Assembly (NCBI GenBank): GCA_027186245.1
Contig: CP114481.1
Location: 5,192,501 to 5,256,500, forward strand
Reading direction: 5' to 3'
Length of the DNA: 64,000 nucleotides
Source of the DNA: Coriaria nepalensis
Lineage: Eukaryota; Streptophyta; Magnoliopsida; Cucurbitales; Coriariaceae
Shown here: positions 49,601-61,600 of the stretch, piece by piece
How the letters are laid out: each line of letters begins with the position of its first letter
How positions within the stretch are numbered: position 1 is the stretch's first letter
Position numbers and translations under genes: made by a program
The notes under the pieces: model-generated
Database searches by the model: none
Told to the model about the DNA's origin: nothing
Seen by the model: the letters and a program-made list of their open reading frames with translations, nothing else

Positions 49601-52600
49601 GTACAAAAAGAAGGATCTTTGTTATTTCATATTCCTTGTATGGGAGAAGTTATAACCTTTCTTAAGGCATTCCCCCAATGCTTTCTGATCTCCATGCATT
49701 AGAGCATGCTGTTTGTATTTTTAGTCGCATGATTTGTTCTTATTGACATTGGGTTGAAATATTTTATGGGAAGAAATTTCTTTGACCTTATCCAGTGCTT
49801 AAAGTCATTTTTCGAGGTCTATAGCTTATAAATTTTGAAGATTAGTCGTTTCAATGTTGATGTTATTTCTTTTCACGATGAAACATTATCATGATTGATT
49901 TTTTTGTTCTTTGCAATGATAGTAACATGCAGTTGCCACTTATATAGTGGCAAAAACAGGAGTATCATCTTCATCTCTGAAGTCAAATATCTGAATTTTT
50001 TTTTAACAATGTGATTAGGGAACACCTGTGAGTGAGCGTGCTGTACCTGTAGCGATATTTGAGACTGATGCAGGTAAATTTCAGTTATGGGTTTGTAGTT
50101 CTGATTTTCTCGGTTGCATACTGAAATGGAAAGTGTATTTAATTTGCAGATATAATGAAGTTTTATGTACATAAATGGTGCAAGATTTCATCAGAAATCG
50201 GGATTAGATCCATCATTGACTGGTCATACTACAAGCAACGACTTGGTTCAGCAATTCAAAAAATCATCACAATTCCTGCTGCCATGCAAAAGGTTAAGAT
50301 TTTTAAATTTTAACTAAATAATCTACCTGTGTGTGTTATCACTGAAAATGAGTTTATTTTGTCAGGTTGCCAACCCTGTCCCTAGGGTGGTTCATCCAGA
50401 TTGGCTGCATAAGAAAGTTCGTGAAAAGGAGGATAAATTTCGGCAAAGGAAGTTAGTCGATGTGTTTAGGTCCTTGAACAGGAATAATATGTCAAAAGAG
50501 AGCGATGCTTCTAATGGCACTGATCCTGTGGTGGAGAATGCTGAAGATTTGGAAGACTTCTCAAAGAAAACAAGCTCCATAGATGGACCCAGACCAGTGG
50601 TTCGTCACTATGAATTTACTGGTGTGAGAGATTCAATCGAGAGCAATGGGCAAGTGAATTCCCTGCAGCAACACTGTCGTAACAGTGAACATGTGTGTAG
50701 TTCAACTTCACCATTGGAATCTCTAAATATTGACCGAAAGATAGATTATCAAGGATGGCTAGAAACAAAGAAGCGGAAGTGGAAGGATTTGCTGGACAAA
50801 AGGAAGAGGATAAGGTATACTGTCACAATTCACTTATGTTAAAGATGAAAACCCCCATCTTGGAGGCATGGTATTCTTAAATGCAGCTTAATGCATGAAA
50901 CAACCTCTTTACATATTGATGGTTTGTGTCATGAAGTATTTCTTTATCTTAGAAGTCTTTGGCCATTTTGGGTTTCAAGAGCAAACTAAACCGCATTTGA
51001 AGTTTAGCTGTGATTATATGGTGGCCACATGTTGTAAAGGACTGTTTAGGATTAGCTTGTCATAATAATATGAGAATACAACTATTAAGAACTCAATTCA
51101 GCTCACCTTTAGATGTGTTGTCTTCATCTTCATGGTAGAAAAGTTTTTCCTGCATTTGATTCTATGATGGCATAACCTAGTTTGTGACAACAGTGCCTTA
51201 AATATAATTGCCCGTTAGGTCCAAGTCAGTTTTGGTCCTTTGATTCAACTTTGCATTTCTGCTACTTGAATCAATTAACTTCCAGCACCAATGCACTCAA
51301 AAAGTCTCTCCCCCCCATGCATCCATCATGTATGGTATATAAGCTTTGGAAAATGCATCATCATGAATTAGGCATTTTCAGTCATATGTGTCTACAACTG
51401 TCATTATTCTTGTATGGAGTTAGACTTGGTGCTCCAATTGAAGATAAAATAATATGTTATATGCTGCCATCTACTTGGCATTATATACTACCAGTCATGC
51501 ACAACAAAATTGCCAAATGACTCTGCTTGCATAAACCAAATATGTGTATGTTTCTGAGTTCTTCCATGAAGGTGAATGATAGTTCCTTATGCTTTAATCT
51601 CCCTGGACTTATGCAGGTTGGGAAATTCAAGGAGTGCACTTAATGCTAATGATATTTCTAAGGAACTGGGTAGTGTCATGAGTCAGAAAGAAGCTCAAGG
51701 CAGAACAGCTGTTAGTTCATATTTTAAGAGGCAAGAAATAGCTCTAACACGCTGCCATTGGCAGGTAATGAAATTTTGATACATTTAAGAGGTGTTTCTT
51801 TGTGAGTGCCTAACCTTCTTTTCTATATTTCAGATTTTACAGCTCATTCCGAGCTCAAAATCTGGCCAGTTTTTTGCTTGGATAGTTGTTGACGGAATCA
51901 TGCTTAAGATTCCTATCACTGTTCCTAGAGTCTTTTATCTCAACTCGAAAGCACCTATAACAGAAGCATTTATGGGGAGGCATGTCAATAAGATTCTTCC
52001 TCATGGAAGACATAGCTACAACCTATATGAGGTACTTGATTATAGGTGCTTTTGAAGTTGGATTAGATTTTTCTTTGTTTGATCCTTTGGGTTAAAGCCT
52101 GAAGACAATTAAATTGTCCTCATCTATTATTCTTATTAGGTTGAAATTGACGAACCTCAGTTTAGGCAACAACGCAGTAAGCTTGCAGCTCTTCTTGGAG
52201 ATCCAGAGGTTGAGGTCAGTGTTTAGAACTCTTCATCATGTTATTCATATGGAAGAAAAAGGAAATATGCTTCTAGTATGTGTAACCTATGTATGATTAA
52301 TTAGGTGAATATGTTGTGATTTCGATGTAGCTAACCCTTTGTTTTTAATTAAGTCGCTTCGTCTTTGTGAGTTTCTAGAATATTAGAATTATTATTCACA
52401 CCACACAGTTTACATCTTAGGTCCCTTATATATAGGAGAGAAACCCTAAGCTTAATCTACAAAATATATTCCTATATGGAACTAATCAGAATCCCTAGAA
52501 ATCAGCAACTAGATAGCAACTAATCAGCAAACAAATCAAAACTGGTTTGTTTGCTGGAATCTTAAATATATTCTACACTCCCCCTCAAGCTTGGTTGTAG

Positions 52601-55600
52601 ATGTTAATTAATCCAAGCTTGGACTTTAGATCTTCAAACTTGATTTTTGGTAGGGCCTTAGTAAGAATGTCAGCTGTTTGGAGACAGAGGCATGTAGAGT
52701 AATCTGATTGTCCCCTCCTCTACTTTATCCTTTATAAAATGACGATCGATCTCCACATGTTTTGTTCAATCATGATGAACATGATTCTTTGCAATGCTGA
52801 TCGATTGTCACAGTACATTTTCATAGATTCATCCACCATGATGTTTAACTCCTTTAAAAGTTGTCTTAACCACATTCCCTCGCATATCCCATGAGCCATG
52901 GCTCGAAACTCGGCTTTGCTTTACTTCTTGAGACTATTGATTGCCTTTTACTTTGCCATGTAACTAAATTCCCCCATATATAGGTACAATAACTTGAGGT
53001 AGATCTTCGGTCCTTAATTGATCCAGCCCAATCTGCATCATTGCAAATCTCGATATCTTTGCTCGATGTTTTCCCAATTAACAAGCCTTTCCTAGGTGTC
53101 AACTTTAAGTATCTCAATATGTGATAGACTACTTCCATATGTTCTTCATTGGGATAGTTCATGAATTGGCTCACCATGCTCACTGAAAAACCAATATCTC
53201 GTCTAGTGTGGGACAAATAGATCAGTTTCCCTCTAGGCGTTGATATGTTTATCAACTGGTGTGCTCTCCTCTTTGAGAACTAATTTTGCAATTGAGTCCA
53301 TAGGAGTGTCTCCCAGCTCGCACTCGAGCATTCCTGTTTCTTGTAAAAGATCCAATACATATTTTTTTTAGAGATTGAGATTCCCTTTCTTGACCGGGCT
53401 ATTTCCATTCCTAGGAAGTATTTGAGGTTCCCCAAGTTTGATTTCAAAATCTGTGGCTAAGATTTCCTTAAGGCTACTCATTTCTTCTGCATAATCTCCT
53501 GTTAGTATAATTTCATCAACATACACAATGAGGATGGCAGGCATTCTAGTAGGTGAGAGTGTGACAAACAGTGTATGATCTCCTTGACACTAAGAGTATC
53601 TATGCCCTTTAACCATCTTTGTAAACTTGTCAAACCAACCTCTTGGAGATTGCTTGAGTCCTTATAGGGATCTTTTCAGTTTGCACACCCTACAGGTTGA
53701 CTCGTTTCTGAAATCCAAGGGGAATATCCATATATAGTTCCTCAACTAAGTCTCCATTGAGGAAGGCATTCTCGACATCTAGTTGGTAAAGAGGCTTATC
53801 TAGACTTGCCATCAAAGAAAGGAGGACATGGATTGTGTTTAGTTTTGCTCCTGGAGCAAATGTTTCGTCGTAATTAATTCCATAAGACTGAGTGAAGCCT
53901 TTGGCAAGTAGGCGAGCTTTGAACCTATCCACGCTTCTATCATTCCTATATTTAACTATGAATATCCACTTGCACCCTACTTGTCGTTTCCCTGATGGTA
54001 ATTCATAATTTCCCATGTCTCATTCTTTTCTATGCCTCAGATTTCATCCCAAACTACTGTTCTCCATTTCGATGATTTGAGGGCTTCGAAGCTGAATTTT
54101 ATCAATGTTTGATACTAGTGCCCTGAAATTAGATGATAGACCTTGATAGGACACAAAGGTGTATATAGGATGCTTTGTGCATGATCTAACACCCTTCCTT
54201 ACTGCAATAAACCAATCAGAATTTTCATTTGTTTGCTCATTTGAAGAGAGATCAAAATTAGTGTTACCTTGTGGATCTTCATTCGGCCTTGAATTTGGAT
54301 TCGACTCCTGGATTTGCTCATAATGTACTATGGGTTCCGTTTCTATTGGATTTCCTTTTCTTCTTGAAAAAGTGACCAGGTCAGATCTATCTTGAGTAGT
54401 GTCTAGGAGTGAAGGAGAGGTTTGAATGGTGTCCTATAGGAAATTGTCTAGGTGAATGGTTTCGGGTTGAGTGTTGTTATTAGTAGGATAATATGGTGAT
54501 GTTTGGAGGGGTACAGGTTCTACGGTATTGGTTTCAATATCCCAAAGTTGATATTCCTGTGTGAAATGATTCTCTCCCTGAATGTCAAGTTTGGGGTAAA
54601 AAGGTTAGTGTTCTAGGAAAGTTACTTACAAAGAGTTGTAGCATTTTTTTAGAGAAGGAGAGTAGCACTTGTATCCTTTTTGATTTGACGAGTATCCCGA
54701 GAGAATACATTTAACTGCTCTCGGATCAAGCTTACTCCTGTTTGAATTATGTATATGGATAAAGCTTGGGCAGCCAAATACCTTGAAAGGAATGGTGGAT
54801 ATGAGATGAGTATGAGGATAAGACTTGAGTAGAGTCTGACATGGTGTTTGAAACTTAAGAGTCCGAGAGGGCATTCTATTAATTAGGTAGTCTTCTGTGA
54901 GAATGGCTTCTCCCTAATATTGCTTCGGTACATGTGTGGAAAACAGGAGTGACCAGGCAACATCTAGCAAGTGTCAGCTTTTCTGTTCTACAATCCCGTT
55001 CTATTGGGTAGTGTCCACACATGAGCTTTGGTGGACAATTCCCTGATCCAATAAGTAATTACCAAGAGAGGATATGAAGTATTCCTTAGCATTATCTGAC
55101 CTAAAGACTTGATCTTAGCTTGAAATTGTGTCTGAATCATTGAGTTGAAATTCTTGAAAATTTGGCCCACTTCTGATTTTTCTTTTACGAGGAACACCTA
55201 GGTAAGTCTTGTATTATCATCTTTGAGAGTTATAAACCAGTGGGCACCAATATTGGTCTCAACTCTATCACTATGAATCATGGTGAAAGGTTGAGATGTT
55301 TTGTAGGTAGATTTGGATAGGTGTTTCGGATATGTTTTGAGAGATGACAGATTTCACATTGAAATTCAGTGGGTTTTTTATCTTCAGAAAAACGACTAAT
55401 AGGAAATGGACTGTTTTGATCTTTAGACACTAAACAATCAGCCTTGCAATCTTCCCCTTGAGGATTAGAAACCTTGAGAAGCTAGAGCCCCGAGTACATC
55501 TTAGCATTGCCAATTGTCTTCCCCGAATTCAAGTCCTGAAATTCATACTAGTATGGAAGAAATTTAGTAACTCAATTATGTTCCCTAGTGAGTTTACTAT

Positions 55601-58600
55601 AGATAATTGTTAGAATATAAGATAAATTATGTATATTAGGAGAATTATTGTCTCCTCATTTGTAGGGATAAGTTAGCTAGATTAACAACCTCCCTAATTC
55701 TAGGGATTCTATAGATTTCTTATTTTTTTAATCTAGCCTATAATAAGGCATTCACATCCGTACAAAAAGGGATGAATGACTTATTTTTCCTTCACTATTC
55801 TCAACAATAATAAATTGTAGTCTAGATTAGGAACCAAAAGAACATAATTTAGTGTGAGATCCTTTGAGACTTTGATGGATCCTGAACTTGCCACTTTTGA
55901 AAGTGAACCATTTGCAATTATGACAGTTAGGTTCTCATCACAAGGAGTGAAGGAATTAAATAGTGTTTTATCTTCGGTCATGGGGTCTGATGCTCTGGAA
56001 TCCATAGTTCATGGATTTTCCTTCTTCTTAACATTGAGGGCAGTAACAAACTTACCCTTTTAAGCTATGGATTTGGTTCTAATGATTGATGAGGATTAAG
56101 GTGATGATGGAGGTTGACTGAACAGTTTCTTCAATAGGTCAAGTTGTTCCTTGTTGAAGAGATTCGGTTCATTGCTACATTGGATTCTTCCATGGAGATA
56201 TGGTTTCCTCGGCCTTCTTTGTTGAAAGTAGGCTGTGATGGCTTCCAATCAGTGGGTTTTCCATTGAGTTTCCAACAAGTTTCTTTAACATGTCCAGGTT
56301 TTCGACAATGTTCACACCATGGTCGATCCTTCATTTGTCGGTTGTCACTATGTTAGTACTGGGAGCCTCTAACAGCTAGGGCAGAAACTTCTAGACTTTG
56401 CGTGACTGAGTAGGATATCATCATGACCCTCTTCCTACTTACTTCTTTCCTTACCTCAGAGAAAGCTTCTTTAAGACTAGGTGGTGGTTTATACCCTTGA
56501 ATTCTCCCTCTTACTTCATCTAGATTTTGGTTAAGTCTAATTAAGAACTTGTACAATCTCTTCCTTTTAACAATCTGCTTATATAGTTAGATATCTTTAG
56601 AGCATTTCCATGGATGCACTTCACATAGGTTTAATTGTTGCCAATAACGGGTAAGAGTATTGTGGTATTGAGTTACAGAAAAGTCTCCTTGTCGTAAGTC
56701 ATGGAGATTACTCTCTATCTCAAATTGTTTAGAGGTATTCTCATTGTTCGAATAGGTCTCCTTTGCTACCTCCTTGATTTCCCTTGCTGTTTCATACAAT
56801 AGAAAGTTTTCTTCGATGTCATTAGTCATGGAGTTAATGCCATGACAAGACCATGCTATTTTCGGCCTTCCATACTATGAACCTTGGATTGCCTTTTTTC
56901 TTATTTGACTACATCACCAGATAGAGTCATCTTTGTTTAGTTGTGTCTTGTAATGATAACCTAATTACTCTTCGAGCTTCCATGGTTGCCACCTACCATA
57001 GCCTCGTGATTTGAGGTATTTTTTGGATTTGAAGAAGACAAGCCCCATTTCTCTATAGCCATCCCATATTTTCTTGCGAGATTGATTAGCTAGGGTTTGC
57101 GAGAACAAGGCTAGGGTTTAGAGAAAGACTCTGATACCACATGAGTTTCTTGAATATTAGAGTTATTATTCACACCACAAAATTTACATCTTAGGTCCCT
57201 TATATATAGAAGAGAAACCCTTTATCTACATAATATATTCCTATATGGAAATAATCAGAATCCCTAGAAATCAACAACTAGATAGCAATTAACCAGCAAA
57301 CAAATCAGTTTTGACTGATTTGTTTGCTGAAATCTTAAATACATTTTACACTCTTAAAAGGAGGATAATGAATTTCTTTCTTAAGGTGAAAGTTTAACAA
57401 CTTCTTTGTTGTAAAATAAGTTGTAGAATATATTTAACATTCCAGCAAACAAATCAGGTTGATTTGTTTGCTGATTAGGTATTAATACTCCGATCACGTA
57501 CAGAAGTGCGGCAATATGGAACCTCTCAACAGCTTCCGTTCCTTTATGAGGTCCTATCGGGATAGGTAGGCCCAAGCCTTTCCCCTCTTCCCGACCGAGC
57601 AGTAGTTCCCCACGGCTGACAAATAGGAGTTTAGGCCGTAAAAGAAAGGCATCGGCCCCCATCCCCCCCCCCCCCCCCCCACTGGGATTTTTCTTTCCTT
57701 ATCTACGTGCGCACTGCGTCAGCACTGGCGAAAGAGAAGCAAGCTACCTTCGCCTACCCCCCATCTATCTCTATAGGCGGCAATGGTAAGAGCAGGGAAG
57801 CATGGTAACAGTATCGGCGGCCGGAGCGGAGCCGGCGCTCCGCGTTCTATCTAGGTTCCGCTCTTACGTACGCACCACCTTACATAGAAGAAGGGGAACC
57901 CCCTCAATAGAATAGAAGAACCCGTGTGGGTGGGAGGGGATTGAATCATTCATTCATCAGATACGTCTTCTTCCGTGATCCATTTCATGTCAACTCTAAT
58001 TAGTTGCTGATTGTTAGGGATTCTAATTGTTTTTGTTTAGGTAAATATTATGTAGTTAAACTAGGGTTTCTCTCCTATATAAGGGACCCTAAGATTAAAT
58101 CAAGGAGTGAATATAGTTCTTTTACCTCTAAAGTTTACATGGTATTAGAGCCTCATATTCTCTAAACTCTAATAAATCAATCCCTCATGACAAAATACGG
58201 GATGACTAGAAAAATCAGGTTCTTCATCTGTTTCAAATCTAGAAAATACCTCAAAACACGAAACCATGGTCGGTGGCAACTAAGAAAACTCAGAAAGCAA
58301 TCAGGTTATCATTACAGGGCACAAACTAAATGAGAACAATTATATTCGATGGTCTCATTCAGTAATGATGTACATCTACGACAAAGGCAAGGATGAATAT
58401 CTATCTGGTGAGGTAAATAAACCAGAAAAAGATGATCCGAAGTTTAGAGTATGGAAGGCGGAAAACAGCACGGTCATGTCATGGCTCATCAACTCCATGA
58501 CTAATGACATTGGAGAAAATTTTCTACTATACGAAACGGTAGACTAGATTTGGGAGGCAATTAAGAAGACCTACTCCAACAATGAGAACACCTTGGAATA

Positions 58601-61600
58601 GTTTGAGATAGAGAGCAACCTTCATGACTTACGACAAGTAGACTCGACTGTATATCAACACTATAATGCCCTTACTCGGTACTGGTAACAACTTGACTTT
58701 TGCGAGATCCATTCATGGTAGTGCATTGAAGACATCCAGGTGTATAAGCAAATTGTTGAGAGGACGAGATTGTACAAATTCCTAATTAGATTGAACCAGA
58801 ATTTAGATGAAGTGAAAGGGAGAATCCTAGGCCATAAACCTCCACCGAATGTAAAGGAGGCCTTTTCTGAAGTAAGGAAAGAGGAAAGCAGAAAAAGGGT
58901 AATGATAAAATCTCAGTCACTCAGAACTTGGAAGTTTCGGCTTTAGCTGTTAGAGGAGTTCAATATCAACCAAGTGAGAGTCAACAAAGGAAGGAATGGC
59001 CATGGTGTGAGCATTGTCGAAAGCCTGGACATGTCAAAGACATATGCTGGAAAATTCATGGAAAACCAGCTGACTAGAAGCCATCACGACCTCCTTACAA
59101 CAAAGAAGGCCGTGGAAACCATACCTGCGTGGAAGAACTTACTGCAACAGGTGAATCTAACTTATTCATCAGGGAACAAATTGATCTTCTTAAGAAGCTG
59201 TTTAGTCAGCCAACTTCATCCTCACAACCCGCCTCCATTATTGGAATTGGGTCCACTGCCCAAAAAGGTAAATTTGCTATAGCTCTAAATATTATGAAAG
59301 TGAAGAACAATCCATAGATTGTGGACTCCGGAGCATCATACCACATGACTGGTGATAAAACTCTATTTAGTAATTTTATTTCTTCCCATGAAAATCTTAC
59401 CATCAGAATTGCAGATGGCTCACTTTCAAAGGTGGCTCGTTTAGGATCCATCACAATATCAAAAGATCTTACTCTAAACTCGGTCCTCATAGTTCTAAAT
59501 CTAGACTGCAACTTATTATCCATCACTCACTCGAGATCATAATTGTGTTACTAAATTTCTTTCATACTCATGTGAATTTCAGGACTTGGATTTGGGGAAG
59601 ACGATTGGCAATGCTCAGATGTACTCGGGCTCTATGTACTTAAGGTGTCTGATCCTCAAGAGGACGGTTGTAAGTTGGACAGTTTAGCATCTAGAAGTGA
59701 GGGTAATCCTTATAGTCAATGTCCTAAAGATAGTCTAGTAATGTTATGGCACTACCGATTAGGTCACCCAAACTTTATGTATCTCCAAAAATTATTTCCA
59801 TCATTATTCTCCAATAAAAGTCCATCTGTTTTTCAGTGTGAAATCTATCAACTCTCAAAACACACCCAAAATACCTTTCCTTACCAACCCTACAAAACAT
59901 CCCAACTTTTCTCCATGATTCATAGTAATGTATGGGGACCCTCTAGAGTAAAAACCAATACGGGTGCTCGTTGGTTCATCACTCTAATAGATGATCACAC
60001 AAGATTGACATGGGTATTTCTCATGAAAGAAAAGTCAGAAGTGGGTCAAATTTTCAAAAAATTTCAACTCTATGGTTCAGACACAAGTTTCAAGCTAAGA
60101 TACAAGGTTTTAGGTCTGATAATGCTAAAGAGTACTTTACATCATCTCTCAGCACATATCTACTGGAATAGGGAATTGTCCACCAAAACTCATGTGTGGA
60201 TATACCTAACAGAATGGGATCGCATAAAGGAAAAATAGACACTTGTTAGATGTTGCAAGGTCACTCATGTTATCATCCCATGTCCCAAAGCACCATTGGG
60301 GTGATGCCATTCTCTCCGCAGCCTACCTCATCAATAGAATGCCCTCTCGAATCCTTAAATTCCATACACCATGTCAAACCCTCCTTACGCCCTATCCACA
60401 TACACCTTATATCCTATGTTCCTTTCAAGATTTTTGGCTGCTTTGCCTTTGTCCATGATCACAATCCGACTAGAAGCAAACTTGATCCTAGAGCAATCAA
60501 AATGTATTTTCTTGGGATACTCATCCAATCAGAGAGGGTACAAGTGTTACTCTCCCAACACATAAAAATACTCCCAACCTTTTTTGAACAACAATCCTTT
60601 TATCCCAAACTTGACATTCTGGGGGAGAACCGCTTGATACAAGAATATCAACTTTGGGATATAGTACAGAATCCTACTACCTCACCATATTCTCCTGGTG
60701 AAGAAGTCATTCACCTAGACAACCTAGACAGTTTCATACAGAATCCTATTCCCAATTCCCATCCTACTCAAAACTCTCCTCCACTCCTAGACACTATTCA
60801 ACACAACACTGATCTCATTACTTACTCAAGAAGGAAAAGAAGCCGAGTGGAAATAGAACCTCTAGTACATCATGAGCAGATCCATGAGTCAGACTCTGAT
60901 CCAAGGCCAAATGAAGTCCTGTAAGGTAATACTAATTTTGACTCTTCTCTTACCAAGTCAAAAAATGATGATATTAATTGGCCTATTGCATTAAGGAAAG
61001 GTGTTAGATCATGTCCAAAGCGCTTTATACGCAATTTTGTGTCCTATCAAGGATTATCATCCAATTTTAGGGCATTGGTGTCTAACATAGAGACATAATC
61101 CAGATTCCAAACAACATACATAAAGCACTCAAATCTCCAAAATGGAGAGCTGTTGTGTGTAAAGAAATTCAGGCACTAGAAATGAATGAAACATGGGAAG
61201 TCACTAGAATACCATTAGGAAAACATCCATTGGGGTGTAAGTGGATATTCACAGTGAAGTACAAAGATGATGGGAATGTGGACAGATTCAAAGCTCGGTT
61301 GGTTGCTAAAGGCTTTACTAAGTCTTATGGAATGGATTATGAGGAAACATTTGCTCCAGTAGCAAAACTAAACATTGTCTGGGTCCTACTTTCACTGGCT
61401 ACAAATCTAGATTGCCTCTTTACTAACTGGATGTCAAGAATTCATTTCTAAATGGAGATCTAAAGGAGGAAGTATATATGGACATTCCTCTCGGGTTTGA
61501 GAAATCGGATACAACCAACAAGGTATGCAAACTAAAAGGTCACTTTACGGACTCAAGCAATAGCCAAGGGCTTGGTTTGACAGATTCACAAAGGTGGTCA

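Larger units (their letters stand above)
52368..57350 (-). mobile_element. Ty1/copia element 1 in the POL2A intron (minus strand)
   Basis: 4,983 bp with LTRs of about 210 bp (52368-52577 and 57142-57350) that start TGTA and end AACTCA in element sense. A primer site TGGTATCAGAGT lies inside the right LTR and a purine tract (GAGGGGGAG) inside the left. Internal domains run right to left in copia order. The flanks CTTTG and CTCTT do not give a clear target duplication. It belongs to the same family as element 2. Confidence 0.92.

Noticed and set aside
49447..49665. Open frames between POL2A exons 26 and 27
   Set aside because: Intronic; the polymerase reading frame joins directly from 49355 to 50019.
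52363..57355. A clean target-site duplication for copia element 1
   Set aside because: Flanks CTTTG and CTCTT share only part of their bases. A duplication cannot be claimed; later rearrangement or wrong LTR edges are possible.
57381..57662. Open frame of 93 codons on the minus strand across the LTR and the GC-rich insert
   Set aside because: It crosses the junction between LTR and insert, so the join is accidental. It was used only as a hint of mitochondrial origin.
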